Shown here: one piece after another, positions 53,627-63,202 of the stretch | How positions within the stretch are numbered: the first letter of the stretch is position 1 | Layout of the letters: the number at the start of each line of letters is the position of its first letter | Assembly: GCA_028293625.1 (NCBI GenBank) | Contig: JAQGOL010000034.1 | Location: 62,001-126,000 of the forward strand | Source of the DNA: Chthoniobacteraceae bacterium | GTDB taxonomy: Bacteria > Verrucomicrobiota > Verrucomicrobiia > Chthoniobacterales > Chthoniobacteraceae | Direction of reading: 5' to 3' | Length of the DNA stretch: 64,000 bases | Translations under genes and position numbers: made by a program | Notes under the pieces: generated by a model | What the model was told of the DNA's origin: nothing | The model's input: only the letters and a program-made list of their open reading frames with translations | The model's database searches: none

Positions 53627-54970
53627 CTAGTAATCTTTTTCACCGGGCTCCTCGACAGCTTCGAGGAGTTTTTTCACAATTTTATCCGTGTCCATCCCTT
53701 CGGAGTCGGCAGTAAAATTAGTGAACATGCGATGCCGCAAAACCGGGCGCGCGATGGCACGGACATCGTCGGTCGTGACAAGCAGCCGGCCATCAATGAC
53801 GGCACGCGCCTTTGCCGCAAGCAAGAGGTTCTGGCAGGCTCGCGGACCGGCTCCGCAGTGAATCCATTTTTTGATAAACTCCGGCGCGCGCGCATCGCCA
53901 GGCCGGGTGGCGCGCACCAGGCGGACGGCATATTTGATAATGTGATCGCTTACCGGCAGTTCGCGAACCACTTCCTGGAGTTCAATGATCTGCGCGGCGT
54001 TAAGAACCTTGTTCAGCGGCTTCGGCTGGCCTGAGGTGGTCACACGCGCGATAACCTCCTCTTCCTCCTCGGTTGGGTAGTCGATATAGACGCTGAACAT
54101 GAACCGGTCGAGCTGCGCTTCCGGAAGCGGATAGGTCCCTTCCTGCTCAAGCGGGTTCTGCGTCGCCAGCACAAAAAAGGGCGGCTCAAGATCGAAGCTC
54201 TGGCCCGACGCGGTCACCCGGTATTCCTGCATGGCTTCCAACAAGGCGGCCTGCGTCTTGGGAGGCGTCCGGTTGATTTCATCAGCAAGGAGGATCTGGG
54301 AAAAAATCGGGCCTTTGATGAATCGGTATTCCTTTTTGCCGGTCTGCTCGTCGACTTCAAGAATGTCGGTGCCGGTGATGTCGCTTGGCATCAGGTCGGG
54401 CGTAAACTGGATTCGGCGAAACTTCAGGTCGAGCACTTTGGAAATGGTGCTTACCAGCGCGGTCTTTGCCAAACCCGGCATCCCAATCAAAAGGACGTGT
54501 CCGCGGGAGATAATCGCGGTGAGCACCTCGCGGATAATCTCGTGCTGTCCGACGATGACCTTGCCGATTTCTTTCTCAATCAGCCGGGTCCGCTGGCTCA
54601 TTTGTTGAATAAGCGCCACGACTTCAGGTGAACTTGGCGGAACAAAAGCGCCTTTTCCCGTTTCAACCGACGCGATCGGCATGTCGTCCTCGAAAATGAA
54701 GACCGAATCGCCAATGACAATCTCGTCTCCGTGCCCGAGCCGTGTGTCGCTGACCCGGGCGCCATTGAGTTCGGTCCCATTGACGCTGCCGAGGTCTTCA
54801 ATCTGCCAGAAATTCCCCAGAGGTTTGATGGAAGCGTGACGGCGCGAAGCGGGTGATTCGATATTAAGCGGGATATCGCTTGCCGGATCGCGGCCGATGA
54901 TCATCGCGCGTCGTTCGAGAGGAAAAACACTCCCCTCATTAAAGCCAAGTTTGACGCGGATCTGAGCCAT
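53627..54970 (-). CDS. FHA domain-MoxR family AAA+ ATPase fusion
   Basis: A 447-residue protein. Residues 1-95 are a forkhead-associated (phosphothreonine-binding) domain (MIIGRDPASDIPL, SPASRRHASI, LGSVNGTELNGARV). Residues about 130-430 are a MoxR-type AAA+ domain: Walker A region GMPGLAKTALV, Walker B LADEINRTPPKTQAALLEAM and the sensor AIARPVLRHRMF. MoxR ATPases act as chaperones that insert metals or build complexes, usually beside VWA and DUF58 genes; no such partners are found here. Fusion to FHA suggests recruitment by protein phosphorylation. It sits 45 nt from the upstream gene and 20 nt from the giant gene it may help mature. Confidence 0.93.
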   Translation of the reverse strand: MAQIRVKLGFNEGSVFPLERRAMIIGRDPASDIPLNIESPASRRHASIKPLGNFWQIEDLGSVNGTELNGARVSDTRLGHGDEIVIGDSVFIFEDDMPIASVETGKGAFVPPSSPEVVALIQQMSQRTRLIEKEIGKVIVGQHEIIREVLTAIISRGHVLLIGMPGLAKTALVSTISKVLDLKFRRIQFTPDLMPSDITGTDILEVDEQTGKKEYRFIKGPIFSQILLADEINRTPPKTQAALLEAMQEYRVTASGQSFDLEPPFFVLATQNPLEQEGTYPLPEAQLDRFMFSVYIDYPTEEEEEVIARVTTSGQPKPLNKVLNAAQIIELQEVVRELPVSDHIIKYAVRLVRATRPGDARAPEFIKKWIHCGAGPRACQNLLLAAKARAVIDGRLLVTTDDVRAIARPVLRHRMFTNFTADSEGMDTDKIVKKLLEAVEEPGEKDY

Positions 54971-55015
54971 TCTGGAAGGGGTGATAAGGGAGGGAACGCC
55001 TGAACGGAGTGGCGA

Positions 55016-55723
55016 TTACTTGGGGAGTGGCAGATTGCCGAGCTCTTTGAGGGTGTCAATCACTCTCACACCGCCCAGCCCGGCCACGAACTGAGATCCA
55101 AGGAACGCCATCCCATCGCCCAGCGGCGCTTCCTCGCGGTAAATGTGGCGCGTGGTCACCTCCGTCCAGTCGTCGGCTGCTCTTTCGAAATCGATGATCT
55201 CCAGACGGCGCAGGTTCGATTTCAGCTGATCGCCGGACTGCTGAAAAATCAGCTTATCGCGAATCCGTTCAACAAAAAGCAGCGCTTTCTCGCCGTCCTC
55301 AAACAGTCCGAACCGGTGGATCCTGACCCTGTTAAAGAACGTGTCGGCCGCCGCCACCCGTTTCTCGAAATTTTTCAAGGAGACACCGGTCAGTTTATCC
55401 GCGTCAGCGCCCAGTTCGACCCCTTCAAATACGCGGCCGCTCATGGTGACGAGCACCAGATCGTATTTGCCGGTCGGCAATCCGGTGAACCGGATCGATT
55501 TACCGCCTTCCGAGAGTTGCGCCCGAAAGCAGCGGAGCCGGTCTCGATTGAGGGCGAGCGCATGGGTTAGCGGCTGATCGACCCGGGCCGAAATACCGCC
55601 TGCCGCCTGGGCCACGGGCGCCGTGTAAAGATGCGTGGTTTGCGCACTAAGCCGACTGCAGAGGAAGAGCGCCGCTATTTGAAGAACCGAGTGCAAACCG
55701 GATCGGAGGTTTGTGAATGTCAT
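55016..55723 (-). CDS. Secreted hypothetical protein of the FHA-MoxR gene series
   Basis: A protein of 235 residues from the ATG at 55723, chosen because it forms an ATGA overlap with the TPR gene upstream; an ATG at 55735 is the alternative. It has a signal peptide (LHSVLQIAALFLCSRLSA). The mature part contains a carboxypeptidase-regulatory-like strand pattern (IRFTGLPTGKYDLVLVTMSG) and a helical second half rich in charged residues (RIRDKLIFQQSGDQLKSNLR). No family recognised. Its packing between the TPR and MoxR genes suggests a shared complex. Confidence 0.75.
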   Translation of the reverse strand: MTFTNLRSGLHSVLQIAALFLCSRLSAQTTHLYTAPVAQAAGGISARVDQPLTHALALNRDRLRCFRAQLSEGGKSIRFTGLPTGKYDLVLVTMSGRVFEGVELGADADKLTGVSLKNFEKRVAAADTFFNRVRIHRFGLFEDGEKALLFVERIRDKLIFQQSGDQLKSNLRRLEIIDFERAADDWTEVTTRHIYREEAPLGDGMAFLGSQFVAGLGGVRVIDTLKELGNLPLPK

Positions 55724-57780
55724 TGGCGCGCCCATTTCTCGGCTTCGGGGGTAAGTTCGTGCCTGGGATATTTGACAACCATTTCCTCCCAGATCTTGTG
55801 CGCCTCGTCCTTTTTCCCAAGTTCGAAGAGTGCGCGAGCCCGATAAAAATCGGCGGGAATCTGAAAGGGACTATCGGGATTGATCCGGAGATAGGAATCG
55901 ATCTCCATTAACGCCTCGTTCCAGCGTCCGTAAAGCATCAGGACCCTGGCGCGCAGGAGCAGGAAATCGCTCTCGAATTTACCCATCGGATGTTCAAGTT
56001 CCCATTCGGCAAGCTTGGCGAGCGATTCCTGGCGGTAGCCTTGGGAAATCAAATCGGCGATCGTGATGGAAAAGCTGCGATCCTGCGCGGCAAACTTTCG
56101 GCCCTTTGTCTCGTCTTCAATCGTCTTTTGCACCCCACGATATTGGGCGGCCGATTCTTTTGCCCGGCCTAGCAAACGATACAGGTCGCCGACACGGATA
56201 CTGGCCAGCCGCGCAGGTTCACCGGTGGGATTCTCGGCAATCATCCGGCTCGCCAGCTGCACGGCGCCGGCATCTTTCAGATAAAAGACCTGGAGTTCCA
56301 ACTCGAACATCGCGAGTTCGGCCGCGTATTTTTTCCGAGCGGCAAGATCGATTTTGCGCAATTCGGCCAGCGCCTCCCGAGGATTGCCCTGCGCAAGGGC
56401 TCGCAGCCGGGCGAGCTGCGCTTTAAGCCAGAGCGGATCGTCGGCGCCGGGATTTTTAGCGAGCCACGCGAATGCCCATTTCCCGAGCTGCTGATCATTG
56501 CCAAATTCGGCCAGGAACGGAAGGGTCGCCCCGAGCCGTTCCCTCGGCAGTTTTTCCGGCTCTTCGCGATTCAACAGATCGAGATACCGGGCGAGATCCA
56601 CCGGATTAACGGTCTCAGCCTGGCGGGGCGGCGCGCCGCCAAAGGTCACTTTCGTGAGGCCGCGTACCTCGCCTTTCGCGCTTTTAAGCCGGATCACGAC
56701 CTGGACTGGCGTTGGTCCCGGGAGGATCCGCTCGCACTTTTCCCCGGCAACCACGGCGCCGTCGTTCCATTCCCAGGTTGCCGTCCAACCTGCGGGGAGC
56801 GGATCGCCTTTTAAAACCGCATGCGCCTCATAGAGCCAAAGGCCGTTCCAACCGATGTAGCTCTGGAACGATATGTCTGCCTGCGGCACCGGCCAGCCCT
56901 GGATATGCTCGATCCGCTGCAATTCGGCTATCCCCGGATGCGCCCACGCCGTGGCGGGAATCGTGACAGGTTTTTCGTCCCTGAGCCAGCCAAGCAACAT
57001 CGCCGGTTCGGAGTCACCGATTTTCGCGTGGTAATAATCAACCCGCACACCGGCCAGCGGCATCGCGATTTCCTTGCGCATTGCGGTTTTTGCATTGGCA
57101 ACGGCGTTATGCTGTCCGGGCCAGCCGAACTCATATTTCTCGCCGACAAGCACGAACGAAGCGTCGGAGGAAAGAGTGTAAAGCACCGGCTTTTTCTGCT
57201 CCGACTTGAGCCAGCCTGTGTAATGGGAAATGAAGTTGGCGCTGTCGCCAAATGGGTTAACGCCGTGATCGATTGCGTCGACGAATCCTGCGCCGTCCAC
57301 TTCCTTCGCGGATTTCCACGCGGTTTCAAAGCTCTTCCAATCGGCGAGCTTTGTCCCGGCCGGGAGACGCCGTGTTTCAAGCAACAGGCTGGTTTTGGAG
57401 AACCACGGTGTCGTACGGCGATGTAGGTTGCCGCCGTAATAGACATAACACTCCTGGCCGGCTGGAAGCTTTTGGGCAAGCAGCAGCAACCGCTGCCCTT
57501 CGCCCCGCCAAACTTTGCTCACGGCAAGATCTTTTCCCGCCGCATCGAGCATGATCACATCGCCCATTCCCGGCATCGATTGGCCAAGTTCAGGGAGATC
57601 GATTAACAAACCAAATTCCGGGGCCGAGGGCTGATCCTTCATTTTCACCACCGCGCGAATCGGCGCATCGGGCACGGCCCAGGGTGCTCCGGCGCAGAAC
57701 ACGGTGTGTGCGAGTGCAAGCAGTGCTCCGAACGCCGCCACGGTTCGCGGCGCGCCATCGCGTATTCCAAGCCTCGTCAT
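55720..57780 (-). CDS. Secreted TPR protein with beta-rich N-terminus
   Basis: A 686-residue protein with a signal peptide ending near VFCAGA. The first 400 residues are beta-rich; CYVYYGG and the PAGTKLADWKSFETAW region resemble DUF2341-like 'YYG' segments, with a further domain of the PKD-like kind (ATWEWNDGAVVAGEKCE). The C-terminal third has tetratricopeptide-type helices (RVGDLYRLLGRAKESAAQYR, RALFELGKKDEAHKIWEEMV), consistent with protein-protein contacts. ATGA overlaps join it to the DUF4175-like gene upstream and the secreted gene downstream, so the three are co-translated. Confidence 0.8.
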   Translation of the reverse strand: MTRLGIRDGAPRTVAAFGALLALAHTVFCAGAPWAVPDAPIRAVVKMKDQPSAPEFGLLIDLPELGQSMPGMGDVIMLDAAGKDLAVSKVWRGEGQRLLLLAQKLPAGQECYVYYGGNLHRRTTPWFSKTSLLLETRRLPAGTKLADWKSFETAWKSAKEVDGAGFVDAIDHGVNPFGDSANFISHYTGWLKSEQKKPVLYTLSSDASFVLVGEKYEFGWPGQHNAVANAKTAMRKEIAMPLAGVRVDYYHAKIGDSEPAMLLGWLRDEKPVTIPATAWAHPGIAELQRIEHIQGWPVPQADISFQSYIGWNGLWLYEAHAVLKGDPLPAGWTATWEWNDGAVVAGEKCERILPGPTPVQVVIRLKSAKGEVRGLTKVTFGGAPPRQAETVNPVDLARYLDLLNREEPEKLPRERLGATLPFLAEFGNDQQLGKWAFAWLAKNPGADDPLWLKAQLARLRALAQGNPREALAELRKIDLAARKKYAAELAMFELELQVFYLKDAGAVQLASRMIAENPTGEPARLASIRVGDLYRLLGRAKESAAQYRGVQKTIEDETKGRKFAAQDRSFSITIADLISQGYRQESLAKLAEWELEHPMGKFESDFLLLRARVLMLYGRWNEALMEIDSYLRINPDSPFQIPADFYRARALFELGKKDEAHKIWEEMVVKYPRHELTPEAEKWARQ

Positions 57781-60700
57781 TTCTCTTCAACAAGCGCTCG
57801 GAAATAGTCGGCGACCATTTCCTTATACTGGACTGGCGCATCCCCGTCCTGGCCGCCAAGGAGCTGTTTATCTTGGATACGCGCCGAATCGTTCATCGGG
57901 AAACTAACAACCTCCCCATTGGCGACCCCGCTCTTGATCTCACGCAAACGGCCGATGATTTTCTGGTGCAATCCTTGCGAATCGCGCATACGGCCCTCTT
58001 TCAACGCGAGCTGGTTTTCGTCCATGAGCCGGGACACCTGGGCAAGCCGGTCGCTGCGCATATAAAGCAGGCTGGCCTGTCCGACCGCCCTGGCGGTTTT
58101 CTCCGCGAGCATCGCCTGTTTGACAGCTAGCGCGCTGGCCGCGGGATTTGGCGGTGCTTTCACCGCCCGCAACGGCGCGTTGCCTTCCATTCCCTGGCGA
58201 TCGCTGAATCCGCCGGCTTTGCCGCCGCCCGTCGCTTTTGTTTCGCCAATGCCGCCATCGTCTTTGACCTGCCCCTGTTGAAGCGGATCTTTTGTCCGGC
58301 GCGCATCCACTTTATCTCCCTTAAGATTGCTCGCCTCCCCTCCGGCCATTTCGCCATCGCTCATACCCTCGCGGCCACCACTTGAACGGCCCATCTGCTC
58401 GTTGTGATTCGGCTTCTCGTTGCCCGACTTTCCCTGGGCGCCGAACCCGGGTTGCGGACCGTCCATGATCTCCCAGCCATTGGCCGGGTTCATCGCGAAC
58501 GCTTGATTGGAAGCGGCATCCTGATTATCGAGTTCCTGCTGCGCATCGAGCAGATCGCCGACGATATCCTCCATCGCGTCCGCCAGCGGCAGATTGGGAA
58601 TATCAGGCATCTCGGTTTTATCAAAATTCTCGAGAAGCCACTTGGCGGTCTCGGTGTGGTTGGGCAGAAACATTTCCATGTCAGCGGCGATCTTTTTGGC
58701 GGCTTCAATCGCATCGAGAATCCCCTGCTCTTTTTGCACGGCGAACTCGGTCGGTTTGAGTTTGCCGGCGGCCACATCCTGTTTGTCGGTCTGTTGGACA
58801 TCCTCGAAGATGCTCACCAGTTCCGCTTTCATCTCGTTGCCGGGTTTCATGTCCGGAAACGCGTGCATATCCGTGGTCATCTGCTCGATGACTTCTTTCA
58901 TCAAATCCTTCTGCTCTTGGATCTCGGTGGCGGTCGCAATGTCCTCGGCCCGGAACTCGTTCTTGCGAGCCATATCCCTGGTCTTCTCAATGATCTCGCG
59001 CTGGATCTCCGCGATCTTATCAAGCCGCCCCTTGATCTCCTCGGCTTCCTTTTTTAACTCCTTCGCCTTCTCCTCCGCCTCGGCCACCTGCCATTGATTA
59101 AGCAGTTCCACCATCCTGGAAAGATTCGCGATCACACGCTGCTGGACCTGCACGGCAGGCGCCACTTTTTGTGTCTGCAAATGCTCAGCCGCGGTGAGCA
59201 TCTCCTCGTAAACCTTTAGGCTGGTGAACATGCCCGAGATTCTCCCGAGCCGCTGACGGAACGCTTCATCGCCAATCGTCGCGTTTTTGCTGTCGGCTTC
59301 GATCCCTTTTTTCACAACGGCCGCCTTGTCCGCAAGCGCATCCTGCTGAGTGGCAAGGGCGGGTGCTTTCCCGACAACGAGTCCGGTCGATTCTTTGTGC
59401 AGGATGCGCTGCCGCTTAAGCAGATCTTCAAGACCTGAGATAAGATCGGCGACCTGGCCTTTTTTTGTCTCCTCGGCCGCGGCAATTGGCGAGCCGTGCA
59501 ACCGTGCCAGGATCATCGTTTCAAGCGCCACCGCACCATTGAGAAATTGAGTGCGACTGTCGGGGGCGGCTGCATTGCGCAAAGCCAGCACGGCGTCTTT
59601 CATCTCTTTATTAATGAGCGCCCGGATGTCGTTGCGCACATCGGGGGAAATGCCATCGGCCGCCGCCACGATGAGCCGGGCGGACTCGGCGATTTCGATC
59701 TGCCGCTCCAGAAGCGGCGTGACGGCTCCCTGTTTTGTCAGGGCAACCTTGGATTGATCCAGGTTGAGTTCCTGAAGCTTAATGAGCGCTTCAAGCGTTT
59801 TCTGCAATTTCAACGCCGCGTCATCGACCTGCTTTTCGAGTTTCTCGGTTGACTTAAGCGAAACCACGATCGGTCTCGATATACCGATGCCCGGCCCGGT
59901 GACATCGTTTTTGTCCTTTGCAATGACCCGGAAAGTAACGCGCTCCTCGCGGGCAAACGACTTCAGCGAAATCAGCGCGCTCGCTTCAAACGATTTTTTC
60001 CCATCCGCATCGCTCCATGCCTGAATCAGCCTGGCATCTTCTTTTTCATTCGAACTCTGATAGAGCGCCACGGAACCAAGTCCGTAAAGATCGGTAACCG
60101 TAAATTGAATTGTCAGGGTCGCATCCCAGGTCGCCACCAGATCCCGTCCTTCACCCGGCTGGCTAATCGTGATTTTCGGCGGCTCATCGACTTTAACCGC
60201 GATCTGCACCGGGGCGGTATCGGCCGTGCCAAGCGTGTCGGTAAAATCGAGCTTGAGGGTCTGGTTGGTGAAAACTCTTGAAACGCTCTTCCAACGGCTT
60301 TTGCTGATTTCCTCAACCGTGACGGGGGCGGCGTGTTCAGCGGCGGCTTTGAAAGCCGCCAGCTCGTTATTAAACTCAAATGTCATCTCCACGGTCGAAC
60401 CGGGAATCACGTTTTGAAGAACGCTGAAATCGGCAAACTCGACCGGAACCAGTCCCGTATAACCAGGCGGCGTGATTCGCGCTGTGCGCGTTTTGATGGC
60501 CGTCCTTGGACGCACTTCAAGCCGTTGGACGGAAGAGAAGGCGTCTCCCGCCTCGATATAATATTCCGTCGATTGCCGCACCTCTTTCCATTTAAGGCCA
60601 AACAACGGCTGGCCGGCTTCTCGATCCATGAGCGCTTTCTGCCAACTCGAACCGGCTTCCCGATAATGAATCCAGGCCGAGGCCGGCAAATCGCCGCCAA

Positions 60701-61337
60701 GCGTTGCCGAAATCAATACGTCCCGTCCGCGCACGACTGTGTCGTTCCCTGGAATGATCGACTCGATCCTGGTGCGGGTCAGTGGCGCGATGTTGCCTGC
60801 CGGGAAAAAAATGCGCGCGGCTGAATTGGCGAAATAATCCGGTTTAAAAATTGCCCATCCGGTCAGACCGGCGACGACAGCCGCAAGGACAATCGCGAGT
60901 TTTTTCAGGAGGCACGAATCAAAAACCAGCTCCCATTTGACGTTGGGAAAAGGGTCGCGCATTTCGCTGAAAATGGCGCTTCGAAGAGGTGAATCGATCG
61001 GCAGCGATTTTTCAAATTGCACGGCGCTGATCAGCACGTTGCCCGAGCCGCTGCATGCCGCCTCGATCCGCCGCGCCAATGCCTCCTCGGAGATTTTCTT
61101 TTTCCAACTCCGCAATCCCAGGCCAAAACCGCTGGCAAGAGAGGTGACAATCAGAATCAGTCCCGCCCAGCGGCCGGTCCGCTCAAAATGCACCCACGCG
61201 TCGAGAGTGAGGAAAAGGATGACGAAAAAAAGCGAAAGCGCGGCACCGGCAATAAAAAATCGCGCACTCCGCGCCCAACGAAACTTTCGGGCGGTCGATT
61301 GAAGCCGCTCGTGAATGGCCTGGGAGGTAATCGGCAT
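57777..61337 (-). CDS. DUF4175-like membrane protein with coiled coil
   Basis: A 1,186-residue protein. The N-terminus has two close membrane helices (FFIAGAALSLFFVILFLTLD, AGLILIVTSLASGFGLGL) and a third near 150 (LAIVLAAVVAGLTGWAIF). An extracytoplasmic beta-sandwich region follows (about 170-480), then a long Glu/Lys/Ala-rich coiled coil (about 500-930) and a Gly/Asp-rich, probably disordered tail (GGREGMSDGEMAGGEAS). This is the plan of DUF4175-like proteins often found near MoxR ATPases. It may be the membrane platform for the complex. The stop overlaps the next start as ATGA and the CBM-like gene lies 47 nt upstream. Confidence 0.85.
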   Translation of the reverse strand: MPITSQAIHERLQSTARKFRWARSARFFIAGAALSLFFVILFLTLDAWVHFERTGRWAGLILIVTSLASGFGLGLRSWKKKISEEALARRIEAACSGSGNVLISAVQFEKSLPIDSPLRSAIFSEMRDPFPNVKWELVFDSCLLKKLAIVLAAVVAGLTGWAIFKPDYFANSAARIFFPAGNIAPLTRTRIESIIPGNDTVVRGRDVLISATLGGDLPASAWIHYREAGSSWQKALMDREAGQPLFGLKWKEVRQSTEYYIEAGDAFSSVQRLEVRPRTAIKTRTARITPPGYTGLVPVEFADFSVLQNVIPGSTVEMTFEFNNELAAFKAAAEHAAPVTVEEISKSRWKSVSRVFTNQTLKLDFTDTLGTADTAPVQIAVKVDEPPKITISQPGEGRDLVATWDATLTIQFTVTDLYGLGSVALYQSSNEKEDARLIQAWSDADGKKSFEASALISLKSFAREERVTFRVIAKDKNDVTGPGIGISRPIVVSLKSTEKLEKQVDDAALKLQKTLEALIKLQELNLDQSKVALTKQGAVTPLLERQIEIAESARLIVAAADGISPDVRNDIRALINKEMKDAVLALRNAAAPDSRTQFLNGAVALETMILARLHGSPIAAAEETKKGQVADLISGLEDLLKRQRILHKESTGLVVGKAPALATQQDALADKAAVVKKGIEADSKNATIGDEAFRQRLGRISGMFTSLKVYEEMLTAAEHLQTQKVAPAVQVQQRVIANLSRMVELLNQWQVAEAEEKAKELKKEAEEIKGRLDKIAEIQREIIEKTRDMARKNEFRAEDIATATEIQEQKDLMKEVIEQMTTDMHAFPDMKPGNEMKAELVSIFEDVQQTDKQDVAAGKLKPTEFAVQKEQGILDAIEAAKKIAADMEMFLPNHTETAKWLLENFDKTEMPDIPNLPLADAMEDIVGDLLDAQQELDNQDAASNQAFAMNPANGWEIMDGPQPGFGAQGKSGNEKPNHNEQMGRSSGGREGMSDGEMAGGEASNLKGDKVDARRTKDPLQQGQVKDDGGIGETKATGGGKAGGFSDRQGMEGNAPLRAVKAPPNPAASALAVKQAMLAEKTARAVGQASLLYMRSDRLAQVSRLMDENQLALKEGRMRDSQGLHQKIIGRLREIKSGVANGEVVSFPMNDSARIQDKQLLGGQDGDAPVQYKEMVADYFRALVEEK

Positions 61338-61384
61338 GGGCGGGGCTTCCTGCTTACTTATACGCTCGCTTCATTACGGTCAAA

Positions 61385-62083
61385 TCAACGTAGAATCCCT
61401 GTTTGCGGCGCCGCGACCGCGCCGGGCTCCTTGATTTTAAAAAGTTTGAAGCTGGTGAAATACGATTTGCCGGCATTGGGCGTTCCTTCGAAGCTATACG
61501 CCTTGATGGTGATATAGGCGGGTTTGACCTTTTGACCGCCGACTTTCCATTCCATCGGCACCGTGAATTCGCGGACCGTTTTCGACCATTTATTCCCTTT
61601 CGGAGGATCGGGAAATTGCGCGCGATAAATCTGGACCAGGGCCGGGTGGCCGTCTTGTTCCGGAATGCGCATGATGGTGATTTTGACCCCTTTGCTTTCG
61701 ACGTCCTTGCGCACCAGCTCGTTGCGTGGGTCGACCGCATAGACTTCCGCGTGAATTTTCACGCCAAAATCGGGCAGGAACGATTGGACCTCGGCCAAAT
61801 ACGTGGCGCCGGGCACCACCGGAACCAGTGCGGTTTCGATCTTGCCGCCTTCATTCCCGGCAATCCCGGCTGGAAGCTCGATCACGGCGCAACGTTTGCC
61901 ATCCATCGTCGTCTGCCTCACGTAGGTCACATTTTTCACATACCAATCCTGATACGGAAAATCGACTCGCCACCCTTTAAGCGGCACCGGATCCGAAAAA
62001 TCGGAGTTTGGAATGAGGTTGATTTGCTGGGCGGATGCCGAAGCGATCAGCCACATGGTCGCGATCAGGAGGGGAAATTTCAT
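61385..62083 (-). CDS. Secreted carbohydrate-binding-like protein
   Basis: A 232-residue protein with a signal peptide (PLLIATMWLIASASA). The mature start (INLIPNSDFSDPVPLKGWRV) is typical of CBM4/9/22-like jelly-roll domains, and the following strands (VPVVPGATYLAEVQSFLPDF, AYITIKAYSFEGTPNAGKSY) fit. It could bind a glycan or organise the complex. It lies 47 nt upstream of the DUF4175-like gene in the same direction and may be the first gene of the series that runs to 49680. Confidence 0.75.
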   Translation of the reverse strand: MKFPLLIATMWLIASASAQQINLIPNSDFSDPVPLKGWRVDFPYQDWYVKNVTYVRQTTMDGKRCAVIELPAGIAGNEGGKIETALVPVVPGATYLAEVQSFLPDFGVKIHAEVYAVDPRNELVRKDVESKGVKITIMRIPEQDGHPALVQIYRAQFPDPPKGNKWSKTVREFTVPMEWKVGGQKVKPAYITIKAYSFEGTPNAGKSYFTSFKLFKIKEPGAVAAPQTGILR

Positions 62084-62344
62084 CAGGGAACCCGCGCCAC
62101 AATGGCGGCGCGACTTTCACAGTGCCAGCCTTCTATTGAAGCAAAGGCGCGACATGGCCCGGAGAGGCCGTCGCATTTTGCCAGGTGAAACCGGAGGGAG
62201 CGCGGATTGTGAGAAATACGCCGATCGCCTGATCAAGTATAAGTCGTTTTCCCGCGAAACTTGACCCCCTTTCCAAGCGGGAACCGGCCCGGCTATACTG
62301 CCAAGCATCGGAGCGGCTCGTGAGCGTTTCAACTCCATTGATTT

Positions 62345-63148
62345 ATGTCTGATTCCGAACAGATCTGGCGTTATCCGCCCAATTTGCCCGTGTTGGAAGC
62401 CGACGATATTCACGTCTGGTGCGGCATCCTTGATCAACCAACACGCTCCTTCCGGGAACTGGAGCAGACCCTCTCCCTGGATGAATTGGGCCGCCTTCAG
62501 GAAATCCCGTCGGCCATCCTGCGGCAACGTTTTATCGCCGCCCATGGATTAATGCGAAAAATTCTGAGCCGTTACCTTGCGATCCCGCCAAGACAAATCG
62601 AGTTTTTCTATGACCGTCGGGGAAAACCGTGCCTGGCCAACCAAAATGGCGACCGCCTTGAATTCAACATCGCGCATTCCCGCTCCCTCGCACTCTATGC
62701 GATCACAAAGAATCGCGAGATCGGCATCGATGTGGAATACCTCAGGCAGCTTGAAAAGGCCGGAATTATTGCAAGTCAGTTTTTTTCATTCCGTGAAAAT
62801 GCCGAGCTTCGGGCGCTTTCACCCGAGCTCCAGCTGGAAGCGTTCCTGAGCTGCTGGACTCGGAAGGAGGCATACTTCAAGGCTCGCGGCATCGGGATTA
62901 CGGAATGCGCCGCGCAAGTGGAAGTGACATTGCACCCCGGGCAAAAGGCACGTTTATTGAGCCTCGAAGGCGATGCCGGTGCGGCCGCTGACTGGGCGAT
63001 TCATTCACTGGCGCCCGCCCCAGGCTACGTCGGGGCGGTGGCGATTAAAAATCCTCGGGCGCGCCTTACCTGCTGGCAATGGCCCGGAAACGCGGAATCA
63101 ACCCTCCCACGCGCTTGCCGAAATGCCCTGCGCAGCCAGAGAAACTAA
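62345..63148 (+). CDS. 4'-phosphopantetheinyl transferase (Sfp type)
   Basis: A 267-residue enzyme of the Sfp superfamily. The magnesium-binding motif is IGIDVEYLR, and the second signature is WTRKEAYFKARGIG. FNIAHSRSLALYAI precedes it. Sfp-type enzymes attach the phosphopantetheine arm of CoA to carrier proteins of fatty acid, polyketide or peptide synthases. No such synthase is in the window; the enzyme may serve the primary acyl carrier protein. It is divergent from the CBM-like gene with 261 nt between starts. Confidence 0.93.
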   Translation: MSDSEQIWRYPPNLPVLEADDIHVWCGILDQPTRSFRELEQTLSLDELGRLQEIPSAILRQRFIAAHGLMRKILSRYLAIPPRQIEFFYDRRGKPCLANQNGDRLEFNIAHSRSLALYAITKNREIGIDVEYLRQLEKAGIIASQFFSFRENAELRALSPELQLEAFLSCWTRKEAYFKARGIGITECAAQVEVTLHPGQKARLLSLEGDAGAAADWAIHSLAPAPGYVGAVAIKNPRARLTCWQWPGNAESTLPRACRNALRSQRN

Positions 63149-63202
63149 ATCGCCCGCCTTTCCCGCCTTCTCAGAACGGCGGTTGCGTGAGTTGGCGAGT
63201 GC

